From positions 1,426,001 through 1,490,000 of the forward strand of contig NC_039479.1 in NCBI RefSeq assembly GCF_003590095.1: DNA of 64,000 nt. Direction: 5' to 3'. The position numbers and the translations under genes were made by a program. Below are positions 37,401 through 47,788 of this stretch, in pieces. Source of the DNA: Trichoplusia ni. Its lineage: Eukaryota; Arthropoda; Insecta; Lepidoptera; Noctuidae. The notes below the pieces were generated by a model that ran no database searches, was not told where the DNA came from, and saw only the letters and a list, made by a program, of their open reading frames with translations. Within the stretch, counting starts at the first letter, position 1. Each line of letters opens with the position of its first letter.

Positions 37401-39714
37401 GGAATGAATGTGAAAGGATAGAGATTGTGTAATCCTTCAAAAGATACTGTTATCACCAGCAGGGATGTTATTTTGATAGAAAGCGAGACAGGTGATAATG
37501 CAAACAGCCAGGAGGCAATATTGGTTCCAGATGACGAGAGTAATGTGGAAACACCAGAGATCAGCGTGGAGAAGGAGAGCAGAGATTCAATGGGGGCATC
37601 CTGTGTTCCAGTATTTGATTATCATAGTGATAGCTCTTCAGATTCTTCAGTATACACTGATGGTGAAGAAACACACATTACATGTATATCTTAGTCAGGA
37701 GCCAGAGCCTTATGAAAGACAGAAGACGCAAGGAAAGCAGCCTGATCGGTATGGTTTCAGCAACTTGTGTGTATCCAGTACTGTTCCAGTTTCTCAGGAG
37801 ATTTCAATCTCACAGGCTCTGAAAAGGCCTGAGAAAGAGCAGTGGAGACGTGCTTTGGCTGAGAAGTTGCAATCATTTGAAGATAATGATGCCTGGGAGC
37901 TTGTCAAAAACCCTAGTGATGTATTTGTAGTATGGGAATGAGTATAATTCATTTAGATATAGTTACTGTTTTTCTAAATGGTGTACTAATGACATGTAAA
38001 GCATTTTAAGTTTATTTATATAGTGGGTGTTGTACTATGTCAGTAATGTTTTGATTATTTTGATAAGTGGGGGTGTTAGTATGTATCAAAATAGGTTTTA
38101 ATGTCTTGTAGCTATGTAATCTATGTTTGTCTCTGTTATGTTGATTGTCAAGTCAAATATAGTTCATGGAAAATATCCAACGTGTTTTAATACAACTAAC
38201 AAAATAACAGTATAAGTCAGAGTTTAAAAAGATTTCGTTCTGACCCTCAGTGTGTGTGTGTGTGAAAAATATATTATACTAATATAAGCCTCATAAATAT
38301 TTCATAACTACAATAAAATATTTTATTCCTCTTGACATGTATTATTAATACATGTTTTTATCATCATTATTGCAGAGGATCCGGACAGGCCTTGTCGTAT
38401 AGCGTGCCAGGACGAGCGCGTGTCACACCGGTTCTACCTGGTCAACGGCCACGAGGGCTGGTTCCCTCTCGGGACCTCCTGCGGGAAGAGAAACGCCTCG
38501 TATTGTGTCAGTGGGAAGTGCTTGGTGAGTGATATGTTTTAGACTTACTGTTGAGGAATGTTTATATTCATGTTTGAATGTTAAGCTGCAAAGAAGAGCA
38601 GAAAATGCTAAAATATTCATACGATTGTCTACTTTAGTGTACCTACCAACACATTTTGTGATATCTAAAACTAAAAGCAAAGGCTCCAACGTTATGCAAT
38701 ATTGACTGCTAGCTACAGAAAACAACATTGTTTTGAAACTTCAAGAACAACGAACTAGCAGACAACTGAAACCAATAGACGCTTTCATAGACATAACACC
38801 AGTTATCAATGAGGTCACCACGTCTAACTCACTATGCGCGTCGCGTGGCGGGTTCGATCCCCGCGTAGGTCAAGCATATATGTGATCCACGAATGTTTAT
38901 TCTGAGTCTGGGTCTCACTGTGCATGAGATTTGTATGTTTGTGAAAACCCCGCGAGTCGTTACAAAAAAATGGCCGATGACTGAAACACAATTTCAAAAT
39001 TATTGAACTTTTAATTACTCATCAAAAATTGTCCTCAGGAATTCGGTCCCGACAACACTCCACTCTCAGAGATGGTGTTCACACTTCCCCTACTGGGCCG
39101 TAGTAATGTATCGCGCAGTCTCCCACAAAGAAGTGCGCGACATAGACGCAGTCTTCGCGCGCAGAGGATCACGGTCAAAGCCACGCTCGACCAGCGACAT
39201 CTAGATGATATTATTGCAAGGCTCAATTTGACACGTAAGTATTTGTAGTCAGTAGCTCTTGATGTCCCAATTTGACTTTTAGAGAAGATTTTTTAGGTGA
39301 AGTGTCTTAGCACCGTTTTTGTATCATAATTTATTTTGTAGAACAACTTACCTTAGTATTCATTCACGTACGAAACGCGCCCGCGAGTCAACGTGAACGA
39401 GTTCTTACTTTCTATAACAATGAGACTAATTAAAAAACTGATATTCACAACTTAAGTCTACTTTAATTACATAATCTATAACAACTCCATTTCGTAGTTA
39501 ATTGTTACCCACCCAATTCGCATACCTTCAGACTAATCTATAATTAAAGTACAAAACATAACATTATACATACTTTCTTCCAGACAATATAAACGATCAC
39601 ATAACATACTTCGACGCGATACCAGAGAACATAGAAGTGGACTTCAACAACCCAATACACATAGCGCCAGAAGACACTCTATTACGGAAGCCGCCTCGAC
39701 CGACATGGGATTGA
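29264..39714 (+). CDS. ADAMTS-family secreted metalloprotease, 17 exons, 5' end missing
   Basis: Zinc metalloprotease with thrombospondin motifs; the family is secreted and cuts extracellular-matrix proteins. Exons read from splice sites: 29264-29336, 30520-30782, 31084-31807, 32590-32695, 33297-33431, 33523-33629, 33748-33890, 34296-34465, 34741-34807, 34897-35011, 35178-35308, 35412-35509, 35884-36046, 36361-36472, 38376-38524, 39039-39234, 39584-39714 (TGA). All junctions are GT-AG and keep phase, giving 2883 nt and 960 residues. Domain order: prodomain with basic cleavage sites, catalytic domain with HEIGHNLGMRHD split over two exons, Met-turn AYIMS, disintegrin-like module, one TSP1 repeat, Cys-rich region, C-terminal extension. 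The first exon seen begins in phase 0 without a start codon or signal peptide, so at least one exon lies upstream. I cannot assign the exact insect paralogue. Exons 8, 11 and 13 are far more GC-rich than their surroundings. The next gene, HAUS3, converges on it. Confidence 0.93.
29640..29880 (+). mobile_element. SINE-like repeat in the first visible ADAMTS intron
   Basis: A tRNA-like start (cgtaagttcgaacacctga) is followed by 'gtgtaaaggaaaatattgtg', 'agaaaaccccgtcagctgag' and 'gggttgtgtg', the body of a common moth SINE. A short relative (acggtgaaggaaaacaacat) lies at about 41570-41620 in the last HAUS3 intron. Confidence 0.6.
30405..30470 (+). repeat. Dispersed 'aactagtcgg' repeat before ADAMTS exon 30520
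   Basis: 'gtagtcaactgactccagtc', 'cccgaaactagtcgttcaat'. Ends about 50 bp before the splice acceptor. Confidence 0.5.
31414..33629 (+). CDS. ADAMTS catalytic (reprolysin-type) domain exons
   Basis: The rest of exon 31084-31807 plus exons 32590-32695, 33297-33431 and 33523-33629. The zinc site HEIGHNLGMRHD has all three His ligands and the catalytic Glu. It is split by an intron within the Asn codon (donor after 32695, acceptor before 33297). The Met-turn follows in SAYIMSPTLG. No active-site residue is missing, so the enzyme is predicted to be catalytically active. Confidence 0.93.
32408..32495 (-). mobile_element. SINE fragment in an ADAMTS intron, - strand
   Basis: The + strand reads 'gcacaaagacacctagactc' and 'cattcatcgatcacacaaat', complementary to the family body. 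It lies about 95 bp before the exon at 32590 that carries the zinc site. Confidence 0.62.
33748..34807 (+). CDS. ADAMTS disintegrin-like and TSP type-1 exons
   Basis: Exon 33748-33890 (CMLKYGRGSRHSG, then a Cys-rich stretch) is the disintegrin-like module. Exon 34296-34465 completes it and holds the thrombospondin type-1 repeat, recognised by WGRWSGWADCASAC. Exon 34741-34807 finishes the repeat (CIGHDKKYQSC). The repeat is unusual: the common CGGG turn after the second Cys is replaced by an Ala-rich insert (DDTHAPAAAGVAVA). The TSP1 exon is strongly GC-rich. Confidence 0.85.
33941..33966 (+). repeat. (AGT)n microsatellite in an ADAMTS intron
   Basis: About eight AGT units, starting about 50 bp past the exon ending at 33890. 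Confidence 0.9.
34897..39714 (+). CDS. ADAMTS Cys-rich region and C-terminal extension exons
   Basis: Eight exons from 34897-35011 to 39584-39714. The Cys-rich part includes REFADQICLRARDVD, WSLPDGTACS and CISGVCQ. A second GTSCGK / CVSGKC block in exon 38376-38524 looks like a repeat of that last module. Exon 39039-39234 is basic (RSARHRRSLRAQR). The protein ends in a hydrophilic tail, RKPPRPTWD. I see no further TSP1 repeat. The intron 36473-38375 holds the copia element. Confidence 0.87.
36661..36779 (+). repeat. 5' LTR of copia element
   Basis: 119 bp, starts TGTTAGTATG and ends GTTTTAATA. Preceded by the CAACT target duplicate and followed directly by the tRNA primer-binding site. Confidence 0.93.
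38074..38192 (+). repeat. 3' LTR of copia element
   Basis: 119 bp, identical to the 5' LTR. Preceded by a polypurine run at about 38065-38073 and followed by CAACT at 38193-38197. Confidence 0.93.
38800..38978 (+). mobile_element. tRNA-derived SINE in an ADAMTS intron, + strand
   Basis: Contains ggcgggttcgatccccgcgt, 'atgtgatccacgaatg' and 'gtgcatgagatttgtatgt'. It lies in the intron 38525-39038, about 60 bp before the next exon, and leaves the acceptor intact. Confidence 0.72.
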
Positions 39715-40235
39715 ACTCAACATTGTTACCAGTAATACAAATGTAATTAACCCTATGTATGAAAGGCTGATCAGTCATAATGGCAATAATTATTATTGGT
39801 GATTTAGGGCCGATTTTCAATCGCCAGATAACTTTTATCCGAATAATATTTTTGACTGACGATTGAAACAAAAGTCCTTAGAAAACTAATCACCAATGAG
39901 GATATAGAATGTCAAAGAGTGACTAAGTTTCAAAAGCTGCTAAATCACGTGATGTTTATGACGAAAAAGATAAGGGAATATATTATGATTCGTATGCCAA
40001 GGCGATAAGGTTGTTTTTTGAATAATCTACTTTTAAATAAGATGGCACTTGATGTCCTGGGCGCTGCTGGTTGGTCGTGTATAGTTTTATGATAGGTATT
40101 TGTGAATGCCAAATAATGTTGGCATTGCTCTCTAGGGTGTTTACCCAAAGTCAAGGATATTTTTTGACCAAATATTCGTTCTACCGCATGCTACATGATT
40201 TTAACAAAATTGTAGTATTCTATTTTACAAAATTC

Positions 40236-40588
40236 AATAAATGATACTTGCAGGTTCATTAAACAGTATTAAAATATCAAATTAATTGTAACATCTCCTC
40301 CATCAAAAACTGTTTTACCGACAACAACGAAACAAAGTGTCGGTAAAACAGTTTCTATCTTCAGTAACTTTCCTGTCACATACTTTTTCGTTAGAAAGTA
40401 TCCGTAGTTGCTACATTAGATACAAATTAATCGTTTGCGGTAGAAACGACTGTCAAGACTACTGTTGTTCAAACAAATATAATTTTAAGTTGTACATACT
40501 TTTGACTAAATCATTGTGATCGTTTTAGTAATTTATTTATAGAACTTTTTATACTTTTATTATGTAAGTAGGTGATAAATAAAATAAA
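40236..40588 (+). terminator. Candidate poly(A) signals of the ADAMTS gene
   Basis: AATAAA occurs at 40236-40241 and in an overlapping pair at 40578-40588, about 0.5 and 0.9 kb past the stop codon. Either could end the transcript; sequence alone does not decide. Confidence 0.45.
40307..40354. repeat. Perfect 17-bp inverted repeat, 14-nt loop, downstream of ADAMTS
   Basis: AAACTGTTTTACCGACA (40307-40323) and its exact complement at 40338-40354. It lies between the two candidate ADAMTS poly(A) signals, so it may be in the 3' UTR. Confidence 0.93.
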
Positions 40589-41099
40589 CATATTTTATAC
40601 AACCATTGTTTTATTGAAGGCACTTATTTGTAGCTGAGTTGAGCGTAAAATGAGGTAAGTTTTTGTATTTACTTATTTTGAGTACATCTTATGAATACAA
40701 ATGCTATAAAATAAATTACATATTCGGATAATTGTGATGCAAAAATAGCTTATAATAATAAACATTTTCTGTATGTACACACAGGTTCTATAAAAGTTTC
40801 AACTGTTGTGTAATGAATAGCTAAATACAATAAAAACATTTGTATAGAGTTTTATATTCAAATTCATTCAACACTTAAAAAATTTGCTACTTTTTATTTA
40901 GAAACTTTGAGGTACTGAAATTACCAATCTTATATTACAAATGCGTCGTATAATATTGAGAAAAACAACAAACTTCCTTTCAAAGACAACATAATATAAA
41001 TATCTCTGATAGCTGTAATAAGTGCACATGTATTGTGTGTTCATCAACTTGATACATAGAATATACGAAACGCGTATATAATCACCGAGCAAGCTTATT

Positions 41100-41105
41100 T
41101 TTATT
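41100..41105 (-). terminator. Candidate poly(A) signal of HAUS3
   Basis: AATAAA on the - strand, about 200 bp past the TAA at 41302-41304. A MITE-like repeat (41107-41228) lies between the stop and this signal. Confidence 0.4.
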
Positions 41106-41106
41106 A

Positions 41107-41228
41107 ACAGAGGGTCTACCACCACATCTTAAAGTAATATTATAATGGTCGTGGAAGCATGACAGCGCAATACACGGCGTAGAGCAGCATTTCATTTCCA
41201 CACCGACAAAAATATTACTTAAAGACAT
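41107..41228. repeat. Fold-back MITE copy in the HAUS3 3' flank
   Basis: agggtctaccaccacatctt, 'gtcgtggaagcatgacagcg' and 'ttccacaccgacaaaaatat', followed by an inverted 'attacttaaagac'. It lies between the HAUS3 stop and its candidate poly(A) signal. Confidence 0.55.
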
Positions 41229-41301
41229 CGTAGCCTTTTCCAGACGTGGGATAGTTGTAGGCCGATGTTAGACATAGCTTTGTATGTAGATAGTAACATT
41301 A

Positions 41302-44300
41302 TTATGGAAATACCTTACAGTTAGCATTCTTCAGTGCCGACAATAGACGAGCAGGATCCGTCAGGAACCATTGCCAAAGTTTTCTGTAGCATTGCTTGTC
41401 ACCATTCTGAGGAATATATGATTCATTAATCTTCAATAAGAATTCTTTTATTTTTTCAAACTTCGTTTAATCATTCTTCATATTTAAATTATCGCGGTAG
41501 CCTTGCAGGAAGTACAGAGTCCATATCAATTTGAAATTTTAAAGTAGTAACATTTTTAAATATAAATCGTCACTGACAAACGGTGAAGGAAAACAACATC
41601 AGTAAACTTGGATTCCAAATATGAAAATATGGATTCACGAACCTGCAGTCAGCTAGCAAGCTACGTGTCCCTATAGAGGAAATTATTATACCCTCTATAC
41701 TTGCCTTAGATGCCCCATTAATGGCAAGAATTGCTTTGCTATAGTAAATTTACCTTACCTAATGCACGCCATCGAGATCTATTGCAGCCGAAGATAAATT
41801 GGGAGGCCAGTGTCCAGCAGTGGACGAATATGGACTGAAGATGATGATGATGCAACTTACCTTAACAGTAGTAAATCTATTGCTGGCCTCGACAACTCTC
41901 TTATCGACAGTGTCCATGTGTTGTTTGAGCGCGTGTGTGAGCGCGGCCGCCGCGCGGTCCCAGGCGCGAGGCTGGGTAGTGCAGCCGTCCCATAGGGTCG
42001 CGCGGAGAGATTGCGTTGACGATTTACTGTACAATTAAAGAAAATTGTGTTATAAATACATGATGTGTATAGAAATGTGGATAAAATCTACCTAAAAATC
42101 TATTTCAGTCACCGGTGACTGAAATGCAGCATTAACATTCTATTGAGCTTGAAAACTTGGAAACAAGAAAAAAACAAAAATCAAATCAAAAATACACATT
42201 ACACTATGCTACAAATTGTTAACCTAAAGTTAGAGTATTTTAAGGCTGGCTTCGTTGAAACTAGATATAAAATATACCTACCTCTGTCTTTCACATATGC
42301 ATTTACTTTGTAGTATATTCTTCTTTTAAGGTATCCTAATTGCTTTGGGTTTGATGTATTTAGCTATAGAAAAATACCACTTCTAATACTTACAAATCAT
42401 CAGACAGAGTTTCTTTCTTCTTATAACCATCGGCGACTGCCTCTTGCAAGTCCTTCACGCGATTCTCTAGCTCGCTGTATAGCTTCACTAAGGCATTAGG
42501 GTCGTTATTCCCTTGAACGCCTAATATGTGGAACAAAGACTCTAACAGTATGTCGGAAGATTGGAGTTTCATTTCACAAGCGTCGTGTTCAGCGCAAATC
42601 TCGTTCATAGAATCCTGAAAACAAGTATCTTAATAAGACCTTAATATTCGGTATTAAGTTCTAATTATGATCACAAATATTAAGTTCTAAAAGGAAAACT
42701 GTCCTCCTTTTTCTAACAGCAAGTGAATGTTTTGCCTATTGTCAAATCCCATATTTTTATTAGGTTTCCAGTCATGATATCGAGACGCTTTTCTTTGGTG
42801 ATGAGACATGTGGACAATGTTCAGATTATTTCGCCGTGGCAAACGACGTGTTTCCGATTCTTAAACTTTGTCTGCTATAGTATAAGCCTGGAAACAAGTA
42901 ACTTTTTTCAAGTTTCATCAAATTACTTGGTCAATGGATTTCGCATAAACAACTTTTATAAAGAGCACAATCAGGCTCCGGGGCACAATGATTTCGACCC
43001 ACGTCGAGGCTACTATAATGTCGATCATCCTCGCGACTAAAAACAGCCCCACTGCTTGAGCCTAACGAGATCGCCCACGCATACTGTTCGACTCTGGCTA
43101 CGTTCAAAGTGATATCTTGCAGACACTAGCACTACACTGAGGATGATATGTATTAGACACAAGCAGTATCCTGGTGAGTAGTTACCATCCTGCAGCAGAC
43201 CGCCTGCGCCTCTGCCGCCACGTACCCCCGCAGCTGCGCGGCGAGCTGCAGCAGCTCCTCCAGCGCGCGCAGCTCGCGGCGCAGCGCCAGGTACACGCCG
43301 CGGTCCAGCAGCAGCGCCGCCTGGCAGGCCGACAGCAGCTGCGACAGGTCCGCGTGGACTTGTCTGGAAACGGGATTATTATTTCACTAGCTGTTGCCCG
43401 CAGGCCTGCCCGCTACAAACCGAAAATGATTCCAAGGGAACATAAAATCGGGAATAAAACTATCCTGTGTTAATTCAGGTTACATATTATCTGAGTACCA
43501 AGCTTTAATTAAACATCTATATATCCAGACACGAGCTTTTGCGTTTATATTATAGTAGAGTAGGATTCTGTGAGTGTAAAAATAATCTGACAATGACGAA
43601 GAGCTTGAGAAAGAGATACATAAAACTCAGCTTGAGTAAATACGAAAACTGAAACATGCATTGACCTGTGAAGTTATCACGCAAGAATTTTTCCACGTGC
43701 CGCCTTGAGGGTATAATACTTGCACGTTCTTTGTTAAGCAAAAACTTTCAAACCATATGGTTGTATAGCTGGAAATCTCTATGTTCTCAAGCACTAATGG
43801 ATTCTTTACGTGGTTCAGCTATCCATTAACCAAGTCAAGAACTGACAATGATGAAGTCGCAGTTTCTTATTACATTTCAATATAAGTATAAATCCTATTT
43901 TTACTTACTGCCTAACAGCCAAAGCACAGCATGCCGTAGTCTCGACTGCTAGCGAAGTTCGTTCCTCTACCAACTGCTTCACAGCGCCGTGCAGCTGCTG
44001 GTACAATATGGCCTCTTCTTGCTCCAGCAGATCCACCGCGCTTTGTGCTTCCATGAGACATGAACTGAAATTAAAAATATAATTTAATACTTAGAAAGTC
44101 TTAAAGACTTCGTGGTTAAGCTGCAGCTACAAAAGTTGATCCATCACAGGTTCAACTAAAACAACACATGGATTGTTAAAACTTTAAAATGGTAGGTTGG
44201 GAGACAGGTTCCAATTTAAGTTGAGGCCGACTCCAACACAGTAGGAAAATGGGGAAGAATGATGACTTAGACTGGCTAGAGAAGCTGTTTTCTTAAACCC

Positions 44301-46914
44301 CTGACGGATTAAAAAGAAACATATGACACGTAAACATATAATATATGTTCATAACAATGTATGAACAAAATAGAGTATGGCAATGCAAAAAAATAGCTTA
44401 GTTCCAAAAAGCCTTTAATATGTGACCATACAATAGTGCTAATGCTATTCAGGACATGGTTGATATCTTGATAACCTTAATAATACATAGTCACAAGACG
44501 CCCCTATTATGCGATGGTCATAGAATAGTGCTTATGCTATCCAAGACTTGGTTGACATCTCTAATAAAATTAAACACATCATTAGAAATAATATGAAGTT
44601 CAACTTACGTTATTTGACTAGGATGAACATCCTTGTAGTTGGCTACTAAGGACACTTTGGCTTGTTCCCCACACAGCTCAGCCTTTGATTGTATGTAAGA
44701 GCACATTGCTTCTGATAATCTGGAAAGGAAATTTTAAAAATGTTGGTAGTAGTGGATGCATAGTCAACAGCAAGTATACAAGCATATTCATAGGACAAGC
44801 TTTGGTTATGCAAATGCGCACAAATGAGAGTTGATATAAAACAGTCTATTTGAAAACGAAAGTTGCTTCTCTCATCAGATTCGCTTAAGTTACAATAAAC
44901 ACCATTTTCTGTCATCCAAATGGATGGCTTATTGAATAAATTGTTCATTTCCATACATAGAAATAGCATTCAAAACATGACTAATGCCTGATTTGAATAT
45001 TTCTGGTCAATAACATAAATTTCTCACCTCTCTTCCATACTCTTAGCTTCAACTAAGGCAGATCTCAATTCTTCATCAGAAGTGGTGTCATTTTGTCTCT
45101 TCATAAACTTCTTAGATGCGTACAGGTCAAAATGAGACCGGAACAACAGTTGAGACTGCCTGTAGGTCTCAAACGGACCAAATGTGAAGAATTTTTTAGC
45201 TGTCTCCTATTACATAAAATAAACACAATTTTTATACACCATTTCTACTTCATCTTGATCATCCACTTATTCTCAATTTATTATTGACTCTCACAGTTGG
45301 TTTACCAACACATTCAATTCATAGTGTCAAAAAAATATTTTTAAATCATTTCAAGACATATCATACTAGTCAAATAAAAGACTATCATTTAGTGAAGTGA
45401 AGTTAATTATTAATTAGTTTATTCCTATCCATTGCTGAACACCTAATTGTGCTTTTAGTTTTATAAGGCATTTGCATAGATAGTGGAGTGGTATAGGACA
45501 TCACACTTCAATCTCTGATAATCCACAAATGCTTATTCCGAGTCTAATGTGTTTTCACATCGGACTGAATACTTGTAAACCTCCTATGCTTTTCTTAATT
45601 ATCATATGATAATTTCTTAACTTACCTTATCACAATGACAGTTGCCATACATCTCCAAAGCATCAGAGATCACATCTATGACACCATTGGTGATGGTTTC
45701 CACCTCCTTAGCTAAGGACAGGCACTCCTCACCAGCTGCACTCTCATCCTCTTTGTACTGCTGGTACGCAGAGTTCAGTTTAGATACTTCTAATGATAAC
45801 TCTTCTTTTACTTGTCTGTGGAAGAAATGATCTTGTATGTTTATGATGTGATGAGATTTTAGAAGAAGTCAGATACAGATGCTAGGGATTTTGTATATTA
45901 TGATTGTGAAAAAAGAAACAGTAAGAAATTTGTTATTTAATTCTTGCATTCTTAAGACATTCATTAAATTGTGACACAATTATTATATAGCCTATGTTGA
46001 TGCTTCAGAATGATAAAAGCAAAATAAACAGAATGGCTAGTATCACTTTTATTTTTAATTTCCACACAAATCAGGCATATCTTAATAGAAGTAATTTATT
46101 AAGTAATAAAATACATTCATAAAAATAACAAAATTCTTTTTTTGTTTTATAAAGTCTTTTCCAATTCACAAATAGAAGTTCCCATAATCATACTCACTCA
46201 TTCTGCCTCTTCAAGTCCGCAAGAACTCTCTCCTGTTTCTCCAACACATGGAGCTGCTCCTGCATCATCTTGATCTCCATCTCCACATCCTCTTTGCCTT
46301 CCTTGTCTCCCGGCAGACATATTCCTTGGTACTGCTCTTGTATGTTTAATATAGAAGCTTCTAAATCTTCTGGGGATAAGAGTTGACCTTTCTTCTCTAT
46401 GTCAATGAAGCTGGAAAAATAATCAGAGTTTTGTTAGTTACGCTCAATACGTTTTGTTATAAAATGTACTTCTTAAATGTACATCACATTTAAGAAATAT
46501 TAATTATTATTGCTGGTTTTTGTTAAGTATTCTGAAATGAGGACTTTTAGTGCCAACATTTATAAGAATAAATGCGTGGTTTGCAACTCCCAAAACTGAA
46601 TTAAACATTTTACAATCAATATCTACAGGAGGTCGGAGCAAACGCCGCCCAACACAAAGTAGAGAGTATAGAATGAATAATTCTACAACATGTGAGCCAA
46701 TTTCAACAAAAACACAGTAATTTATAACTTACCGACATTCCTCTCGTGCAGTTAGAGCGTTATTATGATCCAAATTGTTGTGTAGCCAACGCAACACGCT
46801 AGCGAACTCGCGATCATTCAACATCCATTCAAACGACTTTTTGTAAGTCTCCACGCCCAAACTATGAAGAAATGGCACGAATTCTTCATCACTCATATCA
46901 TGTATACCATTCAT
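41302..46914 (-). CDS. HAUS3: Augmin complex subunit HAUS3 (Dgt3), complete, 10 exons
   Basis: Coiled-coil subunit of augmin, which recruits gamma-tubulin to spindle microtubules so that new ones branch off. Exons in coding order (- strand): 46914-46733, 46410-46198, 45815-45626, 45206-45028, 44719-44609, 44064-43909, 43363-43186, 42614-42394, 42026-41861, 41406-41302 (TAA). All introns are GT-AG and phases match, giving 1701 nt and 566 residues; human HAUS3 has about 600. The N-terminus has the family look: an acidic FVPFLHSLGVE start, a FEWML / LRWLHNNL block, then DIEKKGQLLSPEDLEASI. Most of the rest is Leu/Glu/Gln-rich coiled coil. VHPSQIT and the C-terminal LWQWFLTDPARLL are non-coiled landmarks. 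The start is the first ATG of an open exon. Exon 43363-43186 is unusually GC-rich. The family call comes from recalled motifs, not a search. Confidence 0.85.
41770..41852 (+). mobile_element. LINE/SINE 3' tail fragment in the last HAUS3 intron
   Basis: 'aggccagtgtccagcagtgg', then 'tggactgaagatgatgatga', the usual 3' end of a widespread moth retroelement. It ends 8 bp from the HAUS3 splice donor at 41859-41860. Confidence 0.6.
43388..43535 (-). mobile_element. Helitron-like repeat end in a HAUS3 intron
   Basis: The + strand starts actagctgttgcccgcaggc and continues 'gggaataaaactatcctgtg', the reverse complement of the usual 3' half. It lies in the intron just upstream, in HAUS3 sense, of the GC-rich exon 43363-43186. 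Confidence 0.55.
44100..44266 (+). mobile_element. Partial copy of the 13208-type repeat in a HAUS3 intron
   Basis: ttcgtggttaagctgcagct at the start and 'gaggccgactccaacacagt' near the end; the centre is deleted. It lies in the intron between exons 44719-44609 and 44064-43909. Confidence 0.6.
45478..45590 (+). mobile_element. Degraded SINE in a HAUS3 intron
   Basis: gatagtggagtggtatagga, then 'ataatccacaaatgcttatt' and 'gaatacttgtaaacc' follow the order of the 'gatccacgaatg' family. It lies just outside the exon 45815-45626. Confidence 0.5.
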
Positions 46915-47324
46915 GATTTATATAATACTTTGTCAAATTAAAATTAAATGGGGAACCGAATTGAACATTCATAGGCCGTTGATGTTTTCGAAAAATCAAA
47001 ACATTAAGTATGACATTGGATGCTTTAGTGTTGCAAGCGTGGAAATAAATAATGTACTAAAAACAAGCTAAGCTGTGGCTCAAAAATGACTTAAGATGCG
47101 TGCATTTTTTAAAGTTATTTTGTTCAACTATGTTTTTTATTACTTTTAAACTTACTAAAATATTTATCTTTGCCTTTTGGTATTGGTATGCTTTTATTTT
47201 AATATAATTATTTTCTAATCTACGGTGGTCGTTAAAAAACTGACAACACAGAACTAACAATCGTTTGCAGAGATAGCTTTGAGTTCTTGTAGTTGCTTCA
47301 AACCAAAAGATTAAAAATTATGAT
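46915..47324. other. HAUS3 5' flank
   Basis: 410 bp before repeats begin. No TATA box or divergent gene recognised. Confidence 0.45.
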
Positions 47325-47750
47325 ATCTTACTAACATTATGAACTTGAAAGTTTGTATGTATGGATCTTTGTTACTCTTTCACAATTTCACGCAAAAACC
47401 ACTGAATGGAATTAGACGAAACTTTGTGCACAGATAGTTTCCAACCTGGATTAACGCATAAAATAGTTTTTATTCCGATTTTATGTTCCTATGGGATCAT
47501 TTTCGATTTCCAAATCAAGCAAAAATTGTAACTATACTCCATAGCAATTGTCAGGCTACCTTTGATATGGACATTACCCTGTTTCGTCTATTCCGTGGTC
47601 ATTAACATTTTGACGTAAATATGAACAGGTATTTTCTGTTTCTAAAAGGAGACTAAAATAATTTGTTGAGTATATTATTATTTCTGCAGATATTTTTGCC
47701 TGCCGGTATTGTTATCATTAATTAGTTCCCCACTGGGGCAAAGCTAGTTT
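47325..47750 (+). mobile_element. Helitron-like (Lep1-like) repeat, diverged
   Basis: 'acattatgaacttgaaagtt', 'tttcacgcaaaaaccactga', 'gacgaaactttgtgcacag' and the end 'actggggcaaagctagtttt' match the general layout of these repeats. It ends just before the TAA repeat that carries LINE copy A. Confidence 0.5.
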
Positions 47751-47788
47751 TATATACTTACATACAAAACATAATAATAATAATAATA

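Larger units (their letters stand above)
36661..38192 (+). mobile_element. Internally deleted Ty1/copia LTR retrotransposon in an ADAMTS intron
   Basis: Two 119-bp LTRs (36661-36779 and 38074-38192) are identical by eye. The element is flanked by the 5-bp target duplication CAACT (36656-36660, 38193-38197). Next to the 5' LTR is GGTTATGGGCCCAG, which matches the internal initiator-Met tRNA primer site used by Drosophila copia. A purine run (aagtggggg) precedes the 3' LTR. The short interior keeps scattered pieces: a gag start (IASVPKLKGMENYD), a protease-type DSGASAHMT at 37006-37032, and an RT entry region with QALKRPEKEQW. Integrase and most of RT are gone and frames are broken, so it is non-autonomous. 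It is in the same orientation as the host gene. Confidence 0.92.
39715..41301. other. Region between convergent ADAMTS and HAUS3 stops
   Basis: Holds both 3' UTRs, a hairpin, candidate poly(A) signals and a MITE. No ORF of note. Confidence 0.6.

Noticed and set aside
37425..37941. Possible host gene in the ADAMTS intron
   Set aside because: The two ORFs are decayed pieces of the copia polyprotein lying between identical LTRs.
42723..43040. 105-codon + strand ORF in a HAUS3 intron
   Set aside because: No motif, no splice or start support, intronic on the other strand.
43174..43473. 99-codon ORF on the + strand
   Set aside because: Mostly antisense to the GC-rich HAUS3 exon 43363-43186; composition explains the open frame.
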